The notes: generated from the sequence alone by a model not told the origin. A DNA stretch of 64,000 nucleotides from Sulfuricurvum sp. IAE1 (GCF_004347735.1 NZ_SLTI01000013.1:62001-126000); one strand, 5' to 3'. Counted from the first letter of the stretch, positions 9,179-16,224 are shown. A program made the numbers and translations.

Positions 9179-10279
9179 TTATCCCTCGCGCCCGTAGAGT
9201 TCGTTGAAAAGTTCCATCGCGTAGCGGTCCGACATTCCGGCGATGTAATCGGCGATAACGCGGTGTTTGTTCCGGAGGTCGAGCTGTTTGAGATAATAGG
9301 GAGGGAGCATCTTGGGCTCTTCCATCAGTGCCTCGAACACCCCCTTGATCGCCTGTTTCCCCGCAAACATCTTGCGCATGATGTTTTTGTGCTGGTAGAG
9401 CTCTTGGTAGAGGAGCTTTTTGAGTTTTTTGATCTGCGTCTCAAGGGCGGGCTCAAATCCGATCGGGATCGGTTCGGACGCGGGAATAACGGAGGCCAAC
9501 ACGCGGGAGTTGTCGATTTTACCCCGCGAATGCTCGAGGAGCGAGTAGACGAGGTGGTTGATGAGATGGGAACTGAAACGGTAGCGGAACATCTCGTCTT
9601 CGTGTTCGTGGACCCCTTCGGCATGGACTTTTTCCAAAACGGTCTGGATCAGCTCGCTCGAGCGGAGGGTATCGAACCCGATCAGCCCCGAGGCGACCCC
9701 GTCGTCGATGTCGTGGCTGATGTAGGCGATCTCATCGGCACGGTCGACGATCATCGCTTCGATGCTGGGATGGGTGTCGAGGGCAAACGCCTCGCGCACG
9801 CTCTGCGGCAAAAACGGCTTGTTATAAGGGTAAGAGTGTTTGAGGATCCCCTCGAGCGTCGCGTAGGTGAGGTTGAGCCCCAAAAACGCCTTGTAACGCT
9901 GTTCGAGTTTCGTGACGACGCGGAAGCTCTGGAAGTTGTGCTCGAAGCCGTTGGCAAACCCCCTCTCCTTAAGGCACTCATCGAGGGTATCCCCCCCGAT
10001 ATGCCCAAACGGCGTATGTCCCAGGTCGTGGGAGAGCGCGATGCTCTCGGCCAGCGATTCCTCCAGCCCCAGATGCGAGGCGATGGAGCGGGCGATCTGG
10101 CTTACTTCGATGCTGTGGGTGAGGCGGGTGCGGAAAAAATCCCCCTGTGAATTGAGAAACACCTGCGTTTTGTATTCGAGGCGGCGGAAACTGCCCGAAT
10201 GGATGATCCGGTCACGGTCGCGGGCATAGGGGGAGCGGAAGTCGTCGCTGATGGAGAAAAAACGTTCGTCGGGTCTCAC
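9179..10279 (-). CDS. dgt: Deoxyguanosinetriphosphate triphosphohydrolase-like protein
   Basis: HD-domain dNTP triphosphohydrolase (366 aa) that releases triphosphate from dNTPs. The N-terminus has the family motif RDRDRIIHSGSFRRLEYKTQV. The metal-binding HD residues are in TRLTHSIEVSQIARSI and LSHDLGHTPFGHIG, with a further Asp in VDRADEIAYISHDIDD. The start is GTG at 10279, behind AAAAGG. A TATAAT -10 (10308-10313) lies about 30 nt upstream, divergent from the tRNA-Ser promoter region. Confidence 0.9.
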   Translation of the reverse strand: MRPDERFFSISDDFRSPYARDRDRIIHSGSFRRLEYKTQVFLNSQGDFFRTRLTHSIEVSQIARSIASHLGLEESLAESIALSHDLGHTPFGHIGGDTLDECLKERGFANGFEHNFQSFRVVTKLEQRYKAFLGLNLTYATLEGILKHSYPYNKPFLPQSVREAFALDTHPSIEAMIVDRADEIAYISHDIDDGVASGLIGFDTLRSSELIQTVLEKVHAEGVHEHEDEMFRYRFSSHLINHLVYSLLEHSRGKIDNSRVLASVIPASEPIPIGFEPALETQIKKLKKLLYQELYQHKNIMRKMFAGKQAIKGVFEALMEEPKMLPPYYLKQLDLRNKHRVIADYIAGMSDRYAMELFNELYGREG

Positions 10280-10307
10280 GATGAGCCTTTTGCAAGAAAG
10301 TGTGCTA

Positions 10308-10313
10308 ATTATA
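10308..10313 (-). promoter_or_regulatory. -10 box for dgt
   Basis: TATAAT on the minus strand, 28 nt before the GTG start of dgt, within an A/T-rich region. Confidence 0.5.
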
Positions 10314-10454
10314 AGATTTTTTACACAAAATTAACACTTCTTTTTTACAATGACGGTTCGATTCTCCTTCGAAAAGTTATAGCGGGAACGTCGGTAACGG
10401 CGCTTCCCCTAAGCTTTGTCTTTTCATTCTACACCCTTTTTAAGCTAAATCGGA

Positions 10455-10460
10455 TATAAT
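10455..10460 (+). promoter_or_regulatory. -10 box for tRNA-Ser
   Basis: TATAAT preceded by CGGA, 14 nt before the first base of the tRNA, which fits a start point a few bases upstream of the mature 5' end. Confidence 0.6.
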
Positions 10461-10474
10461 TTCACTCTTCCTAT

Positions 10475-10562
10475 AGACAGGTGGCCGAGTGGTCGAAGGC
10501 GCACGCCTGGAACGCGTGTGTAGGGCAACCTACCGAGAGTTCGAATCTCTTCCTGTCTGCCA
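10475..10562 (+). tRNA. tRNA-Ser (anticodon GGA)
   Basis: 88 nt including an encoded CCA. The acceptor stem AGACAGG/CCTGTCT pairs fully with a G discriminator, and the long variable arm (TGTAGGGCAACCTACC region) is typical of serine tRNA. The anticodon stem CACGC/GCGTG encloses the loop CTGGAAC, giving anticodon GGA for UCC/UCU codons. The T-arm is GAGAGTTCGAATCTC. The 3' end is the attachment site of an integrated element: its last 23 bases recur at 15124-15146. Confidence 0.96.
10540..10562 (+). repeat. attL: 23-bp tRNA-Ser 3' end
   Basis: Starts TTCGAATCTC and ends GTCTGCCA. It is identical over 23 nt to 15124-15146. The copy on this side completes the functional tRNA. Confidence 0.85.
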
Positions 10563-10607
10563 GTTAAATTCCCTATCCAGCGTACTTTCAAAGACTCAAA
10601 AAACTTC

Positions 10608-10628
10608 CGGTGACATTATAGTGCCATA
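10608..10628 (+). repeat. Arm-site-like 21-bp repeat, left copy
   Basis: CGGTGACATTATAGTGCCAT followed by A; 18 of 21 bases match 15018-15038 in the same orientation. It overlaps the 3' end of the integrase gene. An inverted partial copy (TGACACCATAAATA) follows at about 10633-10646. The positions suit integrase arm-binding sites, but this is inference. Confidence 0.5.
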
Positions 10629-11698
10629 GCATTGACACCATAAATATCTATCGATTTGTTAAACGGCTTTCTCTCGGCTGATATATTCCTTGTATAACGT
10701 TCAAACAACATTTGCGGTGTTGAATGCCCCAAGATCGCAGCAATCTCGTTAACGCTGTACTGACCGCTCATCAAAAGATTCGTAGCGCATGTATGCCGCA
10801 TTTCGTACATACGGCGATACGTCAACCCACACTCTTTAAGAATGTCCGTCCATTGGTTTAGGCCGATAGTCGTATAGTCATAAAAAGTTTGGCCGTATCG
10901 ATTTACGAATACGTACTCTTTATCACCGTTCAACCGTCGCTGATCTTCGAGGAACGGAAGCAAGCTATCCATTATCGGAACGTAGCGGATACTGCTTTGC
11001 GTTTTGGGTGATCCTTCAATACCCATTGAAATGGAAGCGCAAACGTAGATTTCCCGTTTGTCGAAATTTACATTTTCCCATTTAAGGGCGATGATCTCTC
11101 CGACCCGCATCCCCGTCATAAATCCCAATGCCAAATAGTTTTTAAACCATCCGTTTGCCGTTTCCAGGAGGAGTTTAACCTCATGGGGCATAAACGGAAC
11201 CACATCGGGCTTTTTGACTTTCAAAGTATCCAGAGCATCCATAGGATTTCTGCCGATTTCTTCATCATGGAGAGCTTTTTGGAAAATGCCCCGCAAAACG
11301 CTTTGATAATCTTTGACAGTCTTGGCCGATAAACGTTTTAAAAGATCATTTCGCCATTTTTCAATCTGTGAGACTTTTAAATCCTTGATCGCGTTGTCGC
11401 CGAAAAAAGGAAGAATCACGTTCTCAATAATAGACGAGTAACGCTCATGTGTCTTTGGGGCGGTAATCTGCCGTTTGGACTCCATGAACACTTCAGCGTA
11501 ATAGCGTACCGTTTTAAGACGCTCTTTTCGGAGTGTCACTTGTCCCGTCATAATTCCCATTTTTAGTTGGGGAATCAGGTCTTTTTCGACCTTTTTGACG
11601 TTGCTCGCCGTCCACTCCAAACCCGTGGATTTCCTGACTCTCGCTCCATTGACGAATAAGTCTATCCACACCCGATTGTTTTTTTTGAATACTGACAT
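10616..11698 (-). CDS. Tyrosine site-specific integrase
   Basis: Phage-type tyrosine recombinase expected to insert and excise the element at tRNA-Ser; about 360 aa. An N-terminal arm-binding region and a SAM-like core-binding domain (roughly residues 60-150) precede the catalytic domain. Catalytic residues visible are Arg in TGMRVGEI, the second Arg in YEMRHTCAT (Tyr replaces the common His of HxxR), His in LGHST and the nucleophile Tyr in FERYTRN. The start is set at the ATG at 11698, which follows AAGGAG, although the frame is open to 11752. It overlaps the HTH gene by 185 nt and ends about 54 nt from the tRNA. Confidence 0.93.
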   Translation of the reverse strand: MSVFKKNNRVWIDLFVNGARVRKSTGLEWTASNVKKVEKDLIPQLKMGIMTGQVTLRKERLKTVRYYAEVFMESKRQITAPKTHERYSSIIENVILPFFGDNAIKDLKVSQIEKWRNDLLKRLSAKTVKDYQSVLRGIFQKALHDEEIGRNPMDALDTLKVKKPDVVPFMPHEVKLLLETANGWFKNYLALGFMTGMRVGEIIALKWENVNFDKREIYVCASISMGIEGSPKTQSSIRYVPIMDSLLPFLEDQRRLNGDKEYVFVNRYGQTFYDYTTIGLNQWTDILKECGLTYRRMYEMRHTCATNLLMSGQYSVNEIAAILGHSTPQMLFERYTRNISAERKPFNKSIDIYGVNAMAL

Positions 11699-11951
11699 TG
11701 TTTGACTCCTTGGATTCCTCCCAAAGCCAAGTATCCAGACGCTCTTTTGCAAAAAGTATTTTACCAGCTTTGTCCGAATAGTGAACTCCGAGAATAAATG
11801 TTTGATCGGCGATTTTGTGTCGCACCGTATGGGGGGAAAGCCGCAGGTATTCCGCCGCCTCTTCTACCGTCATTAAGGGACGAACTGTCCCGATGATGAG
11901 TGCTTTGAGTTCGTCGAAATCTTCTTTGGTAATCAGGTCTATTTGTGCCAT
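11514..11951 (-). CDS. Excisionase-like helix-turn-helix protein
   Basis: 145 aa. A MerR/HTH_17-type winged helix spans about residues 26-75: LMTVEEAAEYLRLSPHTVRH, then a wing ending LFAKERLDTWLWE. Such proteins act as recombination directionality factors or element repressors, and its place directly upstream of int fits that role. Beyond residue 80 the sequence is low-complexity and lies entirely inside int in another frame, so only the N-terminal domain is clearly constrained. It begins inside the end of rep with an AAGGAATT ribosome site. Confidence 0.75.
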   Translation of the reverse strand: MAQIDLITKEDFDELKALIIGTVRPLMTVEEAAEYLRLSPHTVRHKIADQTFILGVHYSDKAGKILFAKERLDTWLWEESKESNNVSIQKKQSGVDRLIRQWSESQEIHGFGVDGEQRQKGRKRPDSPTKNGNYDGTSDTPKRAS

Positions 11952-13333
11952 AGTTCCAATTCCTTTTGCCCCGCTCTTCGACGTTCTTTCTCCATGTTGA
12001 CCGCTTGGGTGTGTTTGACGATGAGAGCAATATCCTGATCCTCTTTAGAGAGTTCCTGATGCAATGCCTTGGCAAGCAGTTCCGCCAGTTCGTTTAGTTC
12101 TGTATCGCCGATGTGTTCGAGCGACTTGGGCAGAGTGGGAACGGCGGTAAAATTGCGGGTCAGCAGATAATTGAGTTTGCCGCTTTGGTAGACGATGGGG
12201 ATAAACGGCTTAACCCGTTTTTTGGCCTTATGGGTCAACCATAATTGCGATTCGTGCAATACTTCCCGTACTTCGTCTTGATTGATAGTTACTGAGTGTT
12301 CGACGTACTTTTCAACCAGCGTTCTGAACTCTTCGATAAAGTCGTTTGCGGTAAGCTCTTTGGGGGCGTACTCTATACGTTCGAGAGGGACGGTTTTTTG
12401 CTCGATCGCATTGAAACGGTACGATTGAGCTAGATAATCCCATAAAGGATGATTGGCACTCTTACTTCCGCTTTCAAAAACGGCTACGATGTCTATTAGA
12501 CGCACTTGCTCCATGAATTTTTGAAAAAGCATTTCGGCATTGGTAAGCAGATCATCCAACGTGCTGATTTTGTACTGCTTGAGATAATCGCGGTGCAGTT
12601 CAATTTCAAAGTTCCACAACGGATTTTTAAATTCGATTCCGTGCTGTTCAAGATACATTTTCAAAAAATAGAACTTGCCCGTCGAGGTATCGGTTTCGGC
12701 GAATTTATCATAGACGCGCAGCCGAGCGGGAGGCTTGCCGACGTAGAGGGTTTCGTACCGCTTCTTATTGCCGATGATTTGTTTAAAAGAGCGTTTACGG
12801 GTAACGATGCATTGAGGCTCGATCAGGCTTCCCAGATCGTACTGGCAAAAGATATTGAGGTCGGCACGGGTGATAAAGTAATTCGGGGTTGAAATATCTT
12901 TTAAAACCGTGTCGTTGACGTATTCGAGCAAACGAACCACACCCAAAGCATAAATGCCCAGACCTTGGAGCTGTACCCGTATATCGTGAACGCCTTGATT
13001 CGTGGATGGGTCTTTGAACCCGACGCGCAAGGCTCCCGCTTCATCGCCGAAGAAGTAAAACCCCTGCTCTTTACCGAAATAGACGAAAGAAATGTCCGAG
13101 ATCGAAATGTTTAGCGATCCTTTTGGGATGAACCCGCCGTGTTCTTCTCTAGCCTGCTCGACTTTGGAAAAGACCTCGTAGTGGAAGAACTCTTTATAGT
13201 CCGCGTTGGACTGAATGAAATAATAGACCGAATCGATCCCCGATGCGGTCGCAAAGTTGAAAGCCCCAAGAGGGGAAACGCCGTTTAATCCTTCATGCTC
13301 CGTTCCTAGTGGAGCAGTATTCGAAGTGTTCAT
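11939..13333 (-). CDS. Rep_trans-like replication initiation protein
   Basis: 464 aa. The pattern resembles replication initiation factor proteins of rolling-circle plasmids and filamentous phages (Rep_trans family). It has an N-terminal beta-rich region, the segment ITRADLNIFCQYD with an acidic metal-site-like Asp, ETLYVGKPPARLRVYDK (the family's YxGxxxxxxRxYDK pattern), and FEIELHRDYLK. The C-terminal 200 residues are unrecognised. The probable role is nicking at a hairpin origin; the palindromic region 13391-13568 lies directly upstream. It is first of three overlapping minus-strand genes rep-HTH-int. The ATG follows AAAGGGC, with a TATAAA sequence close upstream. Family assignment is by eye. 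Confidence 0.65.
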   Translation of the reverse strand: MNTSNTAPLGTEHEGLNGVSPLGAFNFATASGIDSVYYFIQSNADYKEFFHYEVFSKVEQAREEHGGFIPKGSLNISISDISFVYFGKEQGFYFFGDEAGALRVGFKDPSTNQGVHDIRVQLQGLGIYALGVVRLLEYVNDTVLKDISTPNYFITRADLNIFCQYDLGSLIEPQCIVTRKRSFKQIIGNKKRYETLYVGKPPARLRVYDKFAETDTSTGKFYFLKMYLEQHGIEFKNPLWNFEIELHRDYLKQYKISTLDDLLTNAEMLFQKFMEQVRLIDIVAVFESGSKSANHPLWDYLAQSYRFNAIEQKTVPLERIEYAPKELTANDFIEEFRTLVEKYVEHSVTINQDEVREVLHESQLWLTHKAKKRVKPFIPIVYQSGKLNYLLTRNFTAVPTLPKSLEHIGDTELNELAELLAKALHQELSKEDQDIALIVKHTQAVNMEKERRRAGQKELELWHK

Positions 13334-13390
13334 TTTTAGCCCTTTATAGGGTTCCTAAAGCCGCGAGTATTTACCTATTTTTATTTCTAA

Positions 13391-13412
13391 GGGGGTATTA
13401 CTAAATACCCCC
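13391..13412. repeat. Perfect hairpin upstream of rep (possible nick site)
   Basis: GGGGGTATT-ACTA-AATACCCCC: a 9-bp perfect stem with a 4-nt loop, 58 nt upstream of rep. Rolling-circle Rep proteins commonly nick in the loop of such a hairpin. The loop region TACTAAATA is reminiscent of, but not identical to, known nick sequences. Confidence 0.5.
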
Positions 13413-13475
13413 TCATCATCCTAACGCCTCGATGACCTGATCGTGTTTAACGACCTCTTTGGCTCGTTGTTGCCC

Positions 13476-13492
13476 CCACGGTATAACCGTGG
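13476..13492. repeat. Hairpin in the putative origin
   Basis: CCACGGT-ATA-ACCGTGG, a 7-bp perfect stem between the larger palindromes of the rep upstream region. Confidence 0.4.
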
Positions 13493-13510
13493 TGGTCTTT
13501 AAAAGGCAAA

Positions 13511-13568
13511 GCCCCGCCTACTCCCTGCATGGGGACATAGTCCCATGCAGGGGGGAATAACGGCGGGC
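13511..13568. repeat. Large nested palindrome (origin-like)
   Basis: The inner arms CCCTGCAT and ATGCAGGG continue, after one bulged G, as GGGAC-ATA-GTCCC (13523-13552). They are enclosed by GCCCCGCC (13511-13518) and GGCGGGC (13562-13568). Single-strand origins of rolling-circle replicons have this kind of extended secondary structure. With 13391-13492 it fills most of the 258-nt gene-free stretch between rep and the first plus-strand ORF. Confidence 0.5.
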
Positions 13569-13591
13569 GAATGAAATAACAATCGATAAAA

Positions 13592-13864
13592 GTGGTTCGG
13601 TATCTTATTTGTGCTTATCTTCTATCTGTGATAATCGGGGCGTATTCGGGGACTTATCGGTGCTCTGTGTCTGAAGTTGCGCTTCTCTGTAAACTCGACG
13701 AATCGAGAATCTCTGCGCTCGGGTGGGCGACTTTTTTTCGCTTTTATTGCCTATTCAATGCCGGTGAATCAATTTTCTTAATTACTTTACTATTTGACCT
13801 TGTAATGCGATTCCAAGAACCAGTAATTTTATTTGCCCGTTTGACCGGGTTGGGAAAAGTTTAG
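13592..13864 (+). CDS. Small hypothetical membrane protein
   Basis: 90 aa from a GTG start without an evident ribosome site. There is a hydrophobic N-terminal helix (LICAYLLSVIIGAYSG) and a second hydrophobic stretch near residues 55-70 (ESIFLITLLFDLVM). No family recognised. It lies just right of the palindromic region on the strand opposite rep. It may be an element-encoded membrane protein or a chance ORF. Confidence 0.35.
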   Translation: MVRYLICAYLLSVIIGAYSGTYRCSVSEVALLCKLDESRISALGWATFFRFYCLFNAGESIFLITLLFDLVMRFQEPVILFARLTGLGKV

Positions 13865-14025
13865 CGAATTGAGAAACTCATGTCAACTAAAATTCGCATT
13901 GAATGGAAAGGTGTGTTGAGGGGCTCGACTTGTTCGGGTCTAAGAGAACTTCATCATTGATGTTCACGGAGTTGTACTCTCGAATATTCGGCCAGTACGG
14001 ATTTTTACCCTTTCCGGTAGATCCC

Positions 14026-14053
14026 TTGTAATTAAGTTTAACGTATGTATAAT
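14026..14053 (+). promoter_or_regulatory. Promoter for the element's plus-strand cargo
   Basis: TTGTAA, 16 bp, TATAAT (14048-14053), 26 nt before the next ATG. It lies in a stretch (13865-14079) where no gene is evident. Confidence 0.55.
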
Positions 14054-14079
14054 CTGACAAAAACGGGAGAACAGTTATT

Positions 14080-14484
14080 ATGGCAAGTTATGTTGAAAGT
14101 ACGTTAATAAGCGATGAACATATTATTTATAGAGGACAGATAAGTTTATGGTCTTTAGCTCCGTATTTTATTGTAGGTTTTTTATTAATTGCTTTTTACT
14201 TGATCGGATTGTTAATAATTGCATATGCTATTATCAAATACAAAACTACAGAGCTTGCGATAACAAACAAAAGAATAATTGCAAAATTTGGATGGATTAG
14301 CAGGTCTACCATCGAACTGAATATTAATAAGATCGAAAGTATTCAAGTTCAGCAAGGAATTCTGGGTCGCATACTTAATTTTGGGACATTGATCATATCT
14401 GGGGCAGGTAATCCACAAGCTCCGATTCCGAATATATCTAATCCAATGGAATTTCGTCGCGTTTATATGGGACTTCAAAAATAA
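14080..14484 (+). CDS. PH-domain (bPH2, YdbS-like) membrane protein
   Basis: 134 aa. An N-terminal SLISDEHIIYRGQIS-type lead-in is followed by a long hydrophobic hairpin (residues about 24-50, FIVGFLLIAFYLIGLL). A bacterial pleckstrin-homology-like fold then carries the family pattern ELAITNKRIIAKFGWISR, IELNINKIESIQVQQGILGR and a GTLIISGAG turn. Function is unknown; single-domain bPH2 proteins occur widely in plasmids and genomic islands. AT-rich codon use contrasts with the flanking chromosome, consistent with horizontal origin. The ATG follows GGGAG at a somewhat long spacing. Confidence 0.75.
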   Translation: MASYVESTLISDEHIIYRGQISLWSLAPYFIVGFLLIAFYLIGLLIIAYAIIKYKTTELAITNKRIIAKFGWISRSTIELNINKIESIQVQQGILGRILNFGTLIISGAGNPQAPIPNISNPMEFRRVYMGLQK

Positions 14485-14531
14485 GTTAGCAAGAGCACAC
14501 TTTTATAAATTCATACATAATCGGAAATATC

Positions 14532-14882
14532 ATGATAGATCTTATTCTTCAATCAGTTAAAGACCAACCAGCTTATGTCGCAATAGTTGCTACATTAATA
14601 CTGACTATTTTTAAACAAACTCCATCGAAGCTTACTTTTTCAAGCATTCTTGGATCATACGGAATTATATTGTTTTTAATATTCATTATAATTTTACAGA
14701 CTCAAGGTCAATTAAAACAAATAAATCAAACAAATGAAATGAAGTTAAAAATTGACCATTTAGAAAAGATACTTAAAGACAATAATCTGACTGTAACAGA
14801 CCAAAATATTCAAGTAAAATATGAGTCTAAAATAAAAACAATTGAAGAATTGGACAAGATCAAGTTGTTACCAATATTTTAA
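14532..14882 (+). CDS. Small membrane/coiled-coil hypothetical protein
   Basis: 116 aa. Two hydrophobic helices (about residues 14-28 and 39-58, ending in FLIFIIILQ) are followed by a polar, helical, coiled-coil-like C-terminal half rich in Lys, Asn and Glu (LKIDHLEKILKDNNL). No family recognised. It sits 47 nt downstream of the PH-domain gene, so is probably cotranscribed. AT-rich element DNA. Confidence 0.55.
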   Translation: MIDLILQSVKDQPAYVAIVATLILTIFKQTPSKLTFSSILGSYGIILFLIFIIILQTQGQLKQINQTNEMKLKIDHLEKILKDNNLTVTDQNIQVKYESKIKTIEELDKIKLLPIF

Positions 14883-15123
14883 TATTCGAAATTTCTTGCA
14901 CTTTTTCACTCGCTTGTTGTACCGACAACGTCAATACAGTAAGATTGCACGTCTTGTTAAAGTTAAGCTCTTCAATTTCCGAATCTTTTCGGATCGCGTA
15001 GACATAATTGCTGATTTCGGTGTCATTATGGTGTCATAAATAGAAGTTAAAATAAGCGAAGATTGTGCAAAAGAGACGCTGTAAACTTCGCTTTTAGTGA
15101 GGTTTATTGATGTTTTAAGAGGA
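14883..15123. other. Gene-free right end of the element
   Basis: No convincing gene. Contents: a tandem GTGTCAT motif and the right arm-site-like repeat (15018-15038), then A/T-rich DNA up to the attachment repeat. Short ORFs here lack ribosome sites and overlap the att sequence. Confidence 0.5.
15018..15038 (+). repeat. Arm-site-like 21-bp repeat, right copy
   Basis: CGGTGTCATTATGGTGTCAT followed by A; 18 of 21 identical to 10608-10628. It is itself made of two GTGTCAT units and lies 86 nt from the right attachment repeat. Confidence 0.5.
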
Positions 15124-15146
15124 TTCGAATCTCTTCCTGTCTGCCA
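15124..15146 (+). repeat. attR: 23-bp copy of the tRNA-Ser 3' end
   Basis: Identical to 10540-10562, ending in GCCA. It is not part of a full tRNA; the bases before it (TTTTAAGAGGA) do not restore the variable arm. It marks the right junction with the original chromosome. Confidence 0.85.
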
Positions 15147-15210
15147 TATCTCTAAAGACTTCCCTTTTATACACTCTACGAATTTAGCTACCGTATTTTT
15201 ATTTTGCTTG

Positions 15211-16152
15211 TTATACCGCCACGTCCACTTCGAACACGCCGAAGGCTCCGGCTGTTTCGCCCAATGCAACGGAGGCTTTTTTGTACTGCGCTATGGTAGT
15301 GTCGGCGTCGCTTTTGAACGCGTAGTCGATCGAAGCCGTTTTGAGACTGATCGCGCCGATTCCCGCTTCCTGGAGCGAGAGAAGGTTTTCGCCCCCTTCG
15401 CTCACCATCCATACCCGCAGCTGCTTGAATATGTCATCACCCGCATCGATCCATCCGTTTCGGTCATCGTCGTGGGCGGCAAGCTCCATGAACCCTTCCC
15501 CGGTGCGCGGTCCGAAGAGTTCGGATCCCTGCGTGATTTTGCCGTCGTGATCGGCATCGAGCGCGAGGTATCCCGCCCGTCCGGAGAGGTAGGGGAGGCT
15601 TTGCCCCTCTTTGCCGGTGAGATTGAAAGCAAACGCGTTTGTCGAAAGAGGCTGCGAGCCGTCAAACGAAATGACGAGGGGATCGGTGAGGATCTTGCCG
15701 TCCTGGATACGCAGCCGCACCGATTCGGAAAAACTCTGTGTCCATTCGATGGAGAGGGAGAACTCGCGTACGCTGCCGTCTTCGAGGACCGCTTTCCCTT
15801 CGGCCGAAAAACTCATCCGGTTGAGTTCTTGCATCTGGTACTGGTATTCGAGAATCGGAGAATTGCTCGGCGCGCCGCCCGAAGAGGCCGATGCGGGTGT
15901 TCCGGCTGCCGCTGCGTTAGTGCGAAAGGCGGCTAACGTGATCTTTTGCCCCGTTAGCGCTTCGAGCATGAGCGCCATCATCCGGTATTTGGGATCGACC
16001 CCTTCGAGCGGGTCTTCGCCCAAGGTTTCACATACCTCGTTTACCCCTTTTGAAGCGGCTGTGGAAGGGGAACTGAGGGACAATTTTTCCTGTTCGCTGC
16101 GATAGTGCAGGGACGACGCGCTGAGGCTGAGGCTTTGGGCTGCGATCTGCAT
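15211..16152 (-). CDS. EF-hand-like calcium-binding hypothetical protein
   Basis: 313 aa. Two EF-hand/dockerin-like loops are visible: DADHDGKITQGSE (residues 199-211) and DDDRNGWIDAGDD (228-240), each followed by a short helix (LFG, IFKQLRVW). This arrangement is common in calcium-binding proteins of marine bacteria and RTX-like regions. The N-terminal half is Ser/Ala-rich (MQIAAQSLSLSASSLHY), without a signal peptide, and resembles surface or flagella-associated proteins. Function is not known. It is the first chromosomal gene right of the integrated element. Confidence 0.7.
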   Translation of the reverse strand: MQIAAQSLSLSASSLHYRSEQEKLSLSSPSTAASKGVNEVCETLGEDPLEGVDPKYRMMALMLEALTGQKITLAAFRTNAAAAGTPASASSGGAPSNSPILEYQYQMQELNRMSFSAEGKAVLEDGSVREFSLSIEWTQSFSESVRLRIQDGKILTDPLVISFDGSQPLSTNAFAFNLTGKEGQSLPYLSGRAGYLALDADHDGKITQGSELFGPRTGEGFMELAAHDDDRNGWIDAGDDIFKQLRVWMVSEGGENLLSLQEAGIGAISLKTASIDYAFKSDADTTIAQYKKASVALGETAGAFGVFEVDVAV

Positions 16153-16209
16153 GGCTGGACTCCCGTTTGGTATAACACTATATCGGCAAAACGGGGAAAA
16201 AGATGATTG

Positions 16210-16222
16210 CTCCCCCCGGGAG
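16210..16222 (-). terminator. Hairpin after the MgtC/DUF4010 gene
   Basis: CTCCC/GGGAG stem with a CCC/GGG loop, directly after the stop codon. On the minus strand it is followed by CAATCATCTTTTT. Confidence 0.4.
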
Positions 16223-16224
16223 TG

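Larger units (their letters stand above)
10540..15146. mobile_element. 4.6-kb integrated element in tRNA-Ser (int, HTH, rep, origin-like region, small cargo)
   Basis: Bounded by 23-bp direct repeats of the tRNA-Ser 3' end. Contents from left: integrase next to attL, excisionase-like HTH gene, Rep_trans-like initiator (all minus strand, overlapping or abutting), a palindrome-rich putative origin, then three small plus-strand genes in visibly AT-rich DNA. No capsid, Zot-like, relaxase, mobilisation or type IV secretion gene is seen. It therefore looks like a small integrating rolling-circle replicon, a satellite or a plasmid-derived element that would depend on helpers for transfer. The base composition of the right part differs sharply from the flanking genes. 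Confidence 0.85.

Noticed and set aside
14842-15039. 65-codon plus-strand ORF after the coiled-coil gene
   Set aside because: Overlaps the preceding gene, has no ribosome site and covers the repeat region at the element end.
10540-15146. Complete filamentous prophage
   Set aside because: A Rep-like protein is present, but there is no Zot/pI-like ATPase, no clear minor or major coat protein set and no ssDNA-binding protein.
14931-15269. Minus-strand ORF of 112 codons spanning the right att site
   Set aside because: It contains the antisense of the tRNA 3' end (a WQTGRDSNPLKTS-like string, the usual artefact of reading a tRNA backwards), has no ribosome site and runs over the element junction and the end of the EF-hand gene.
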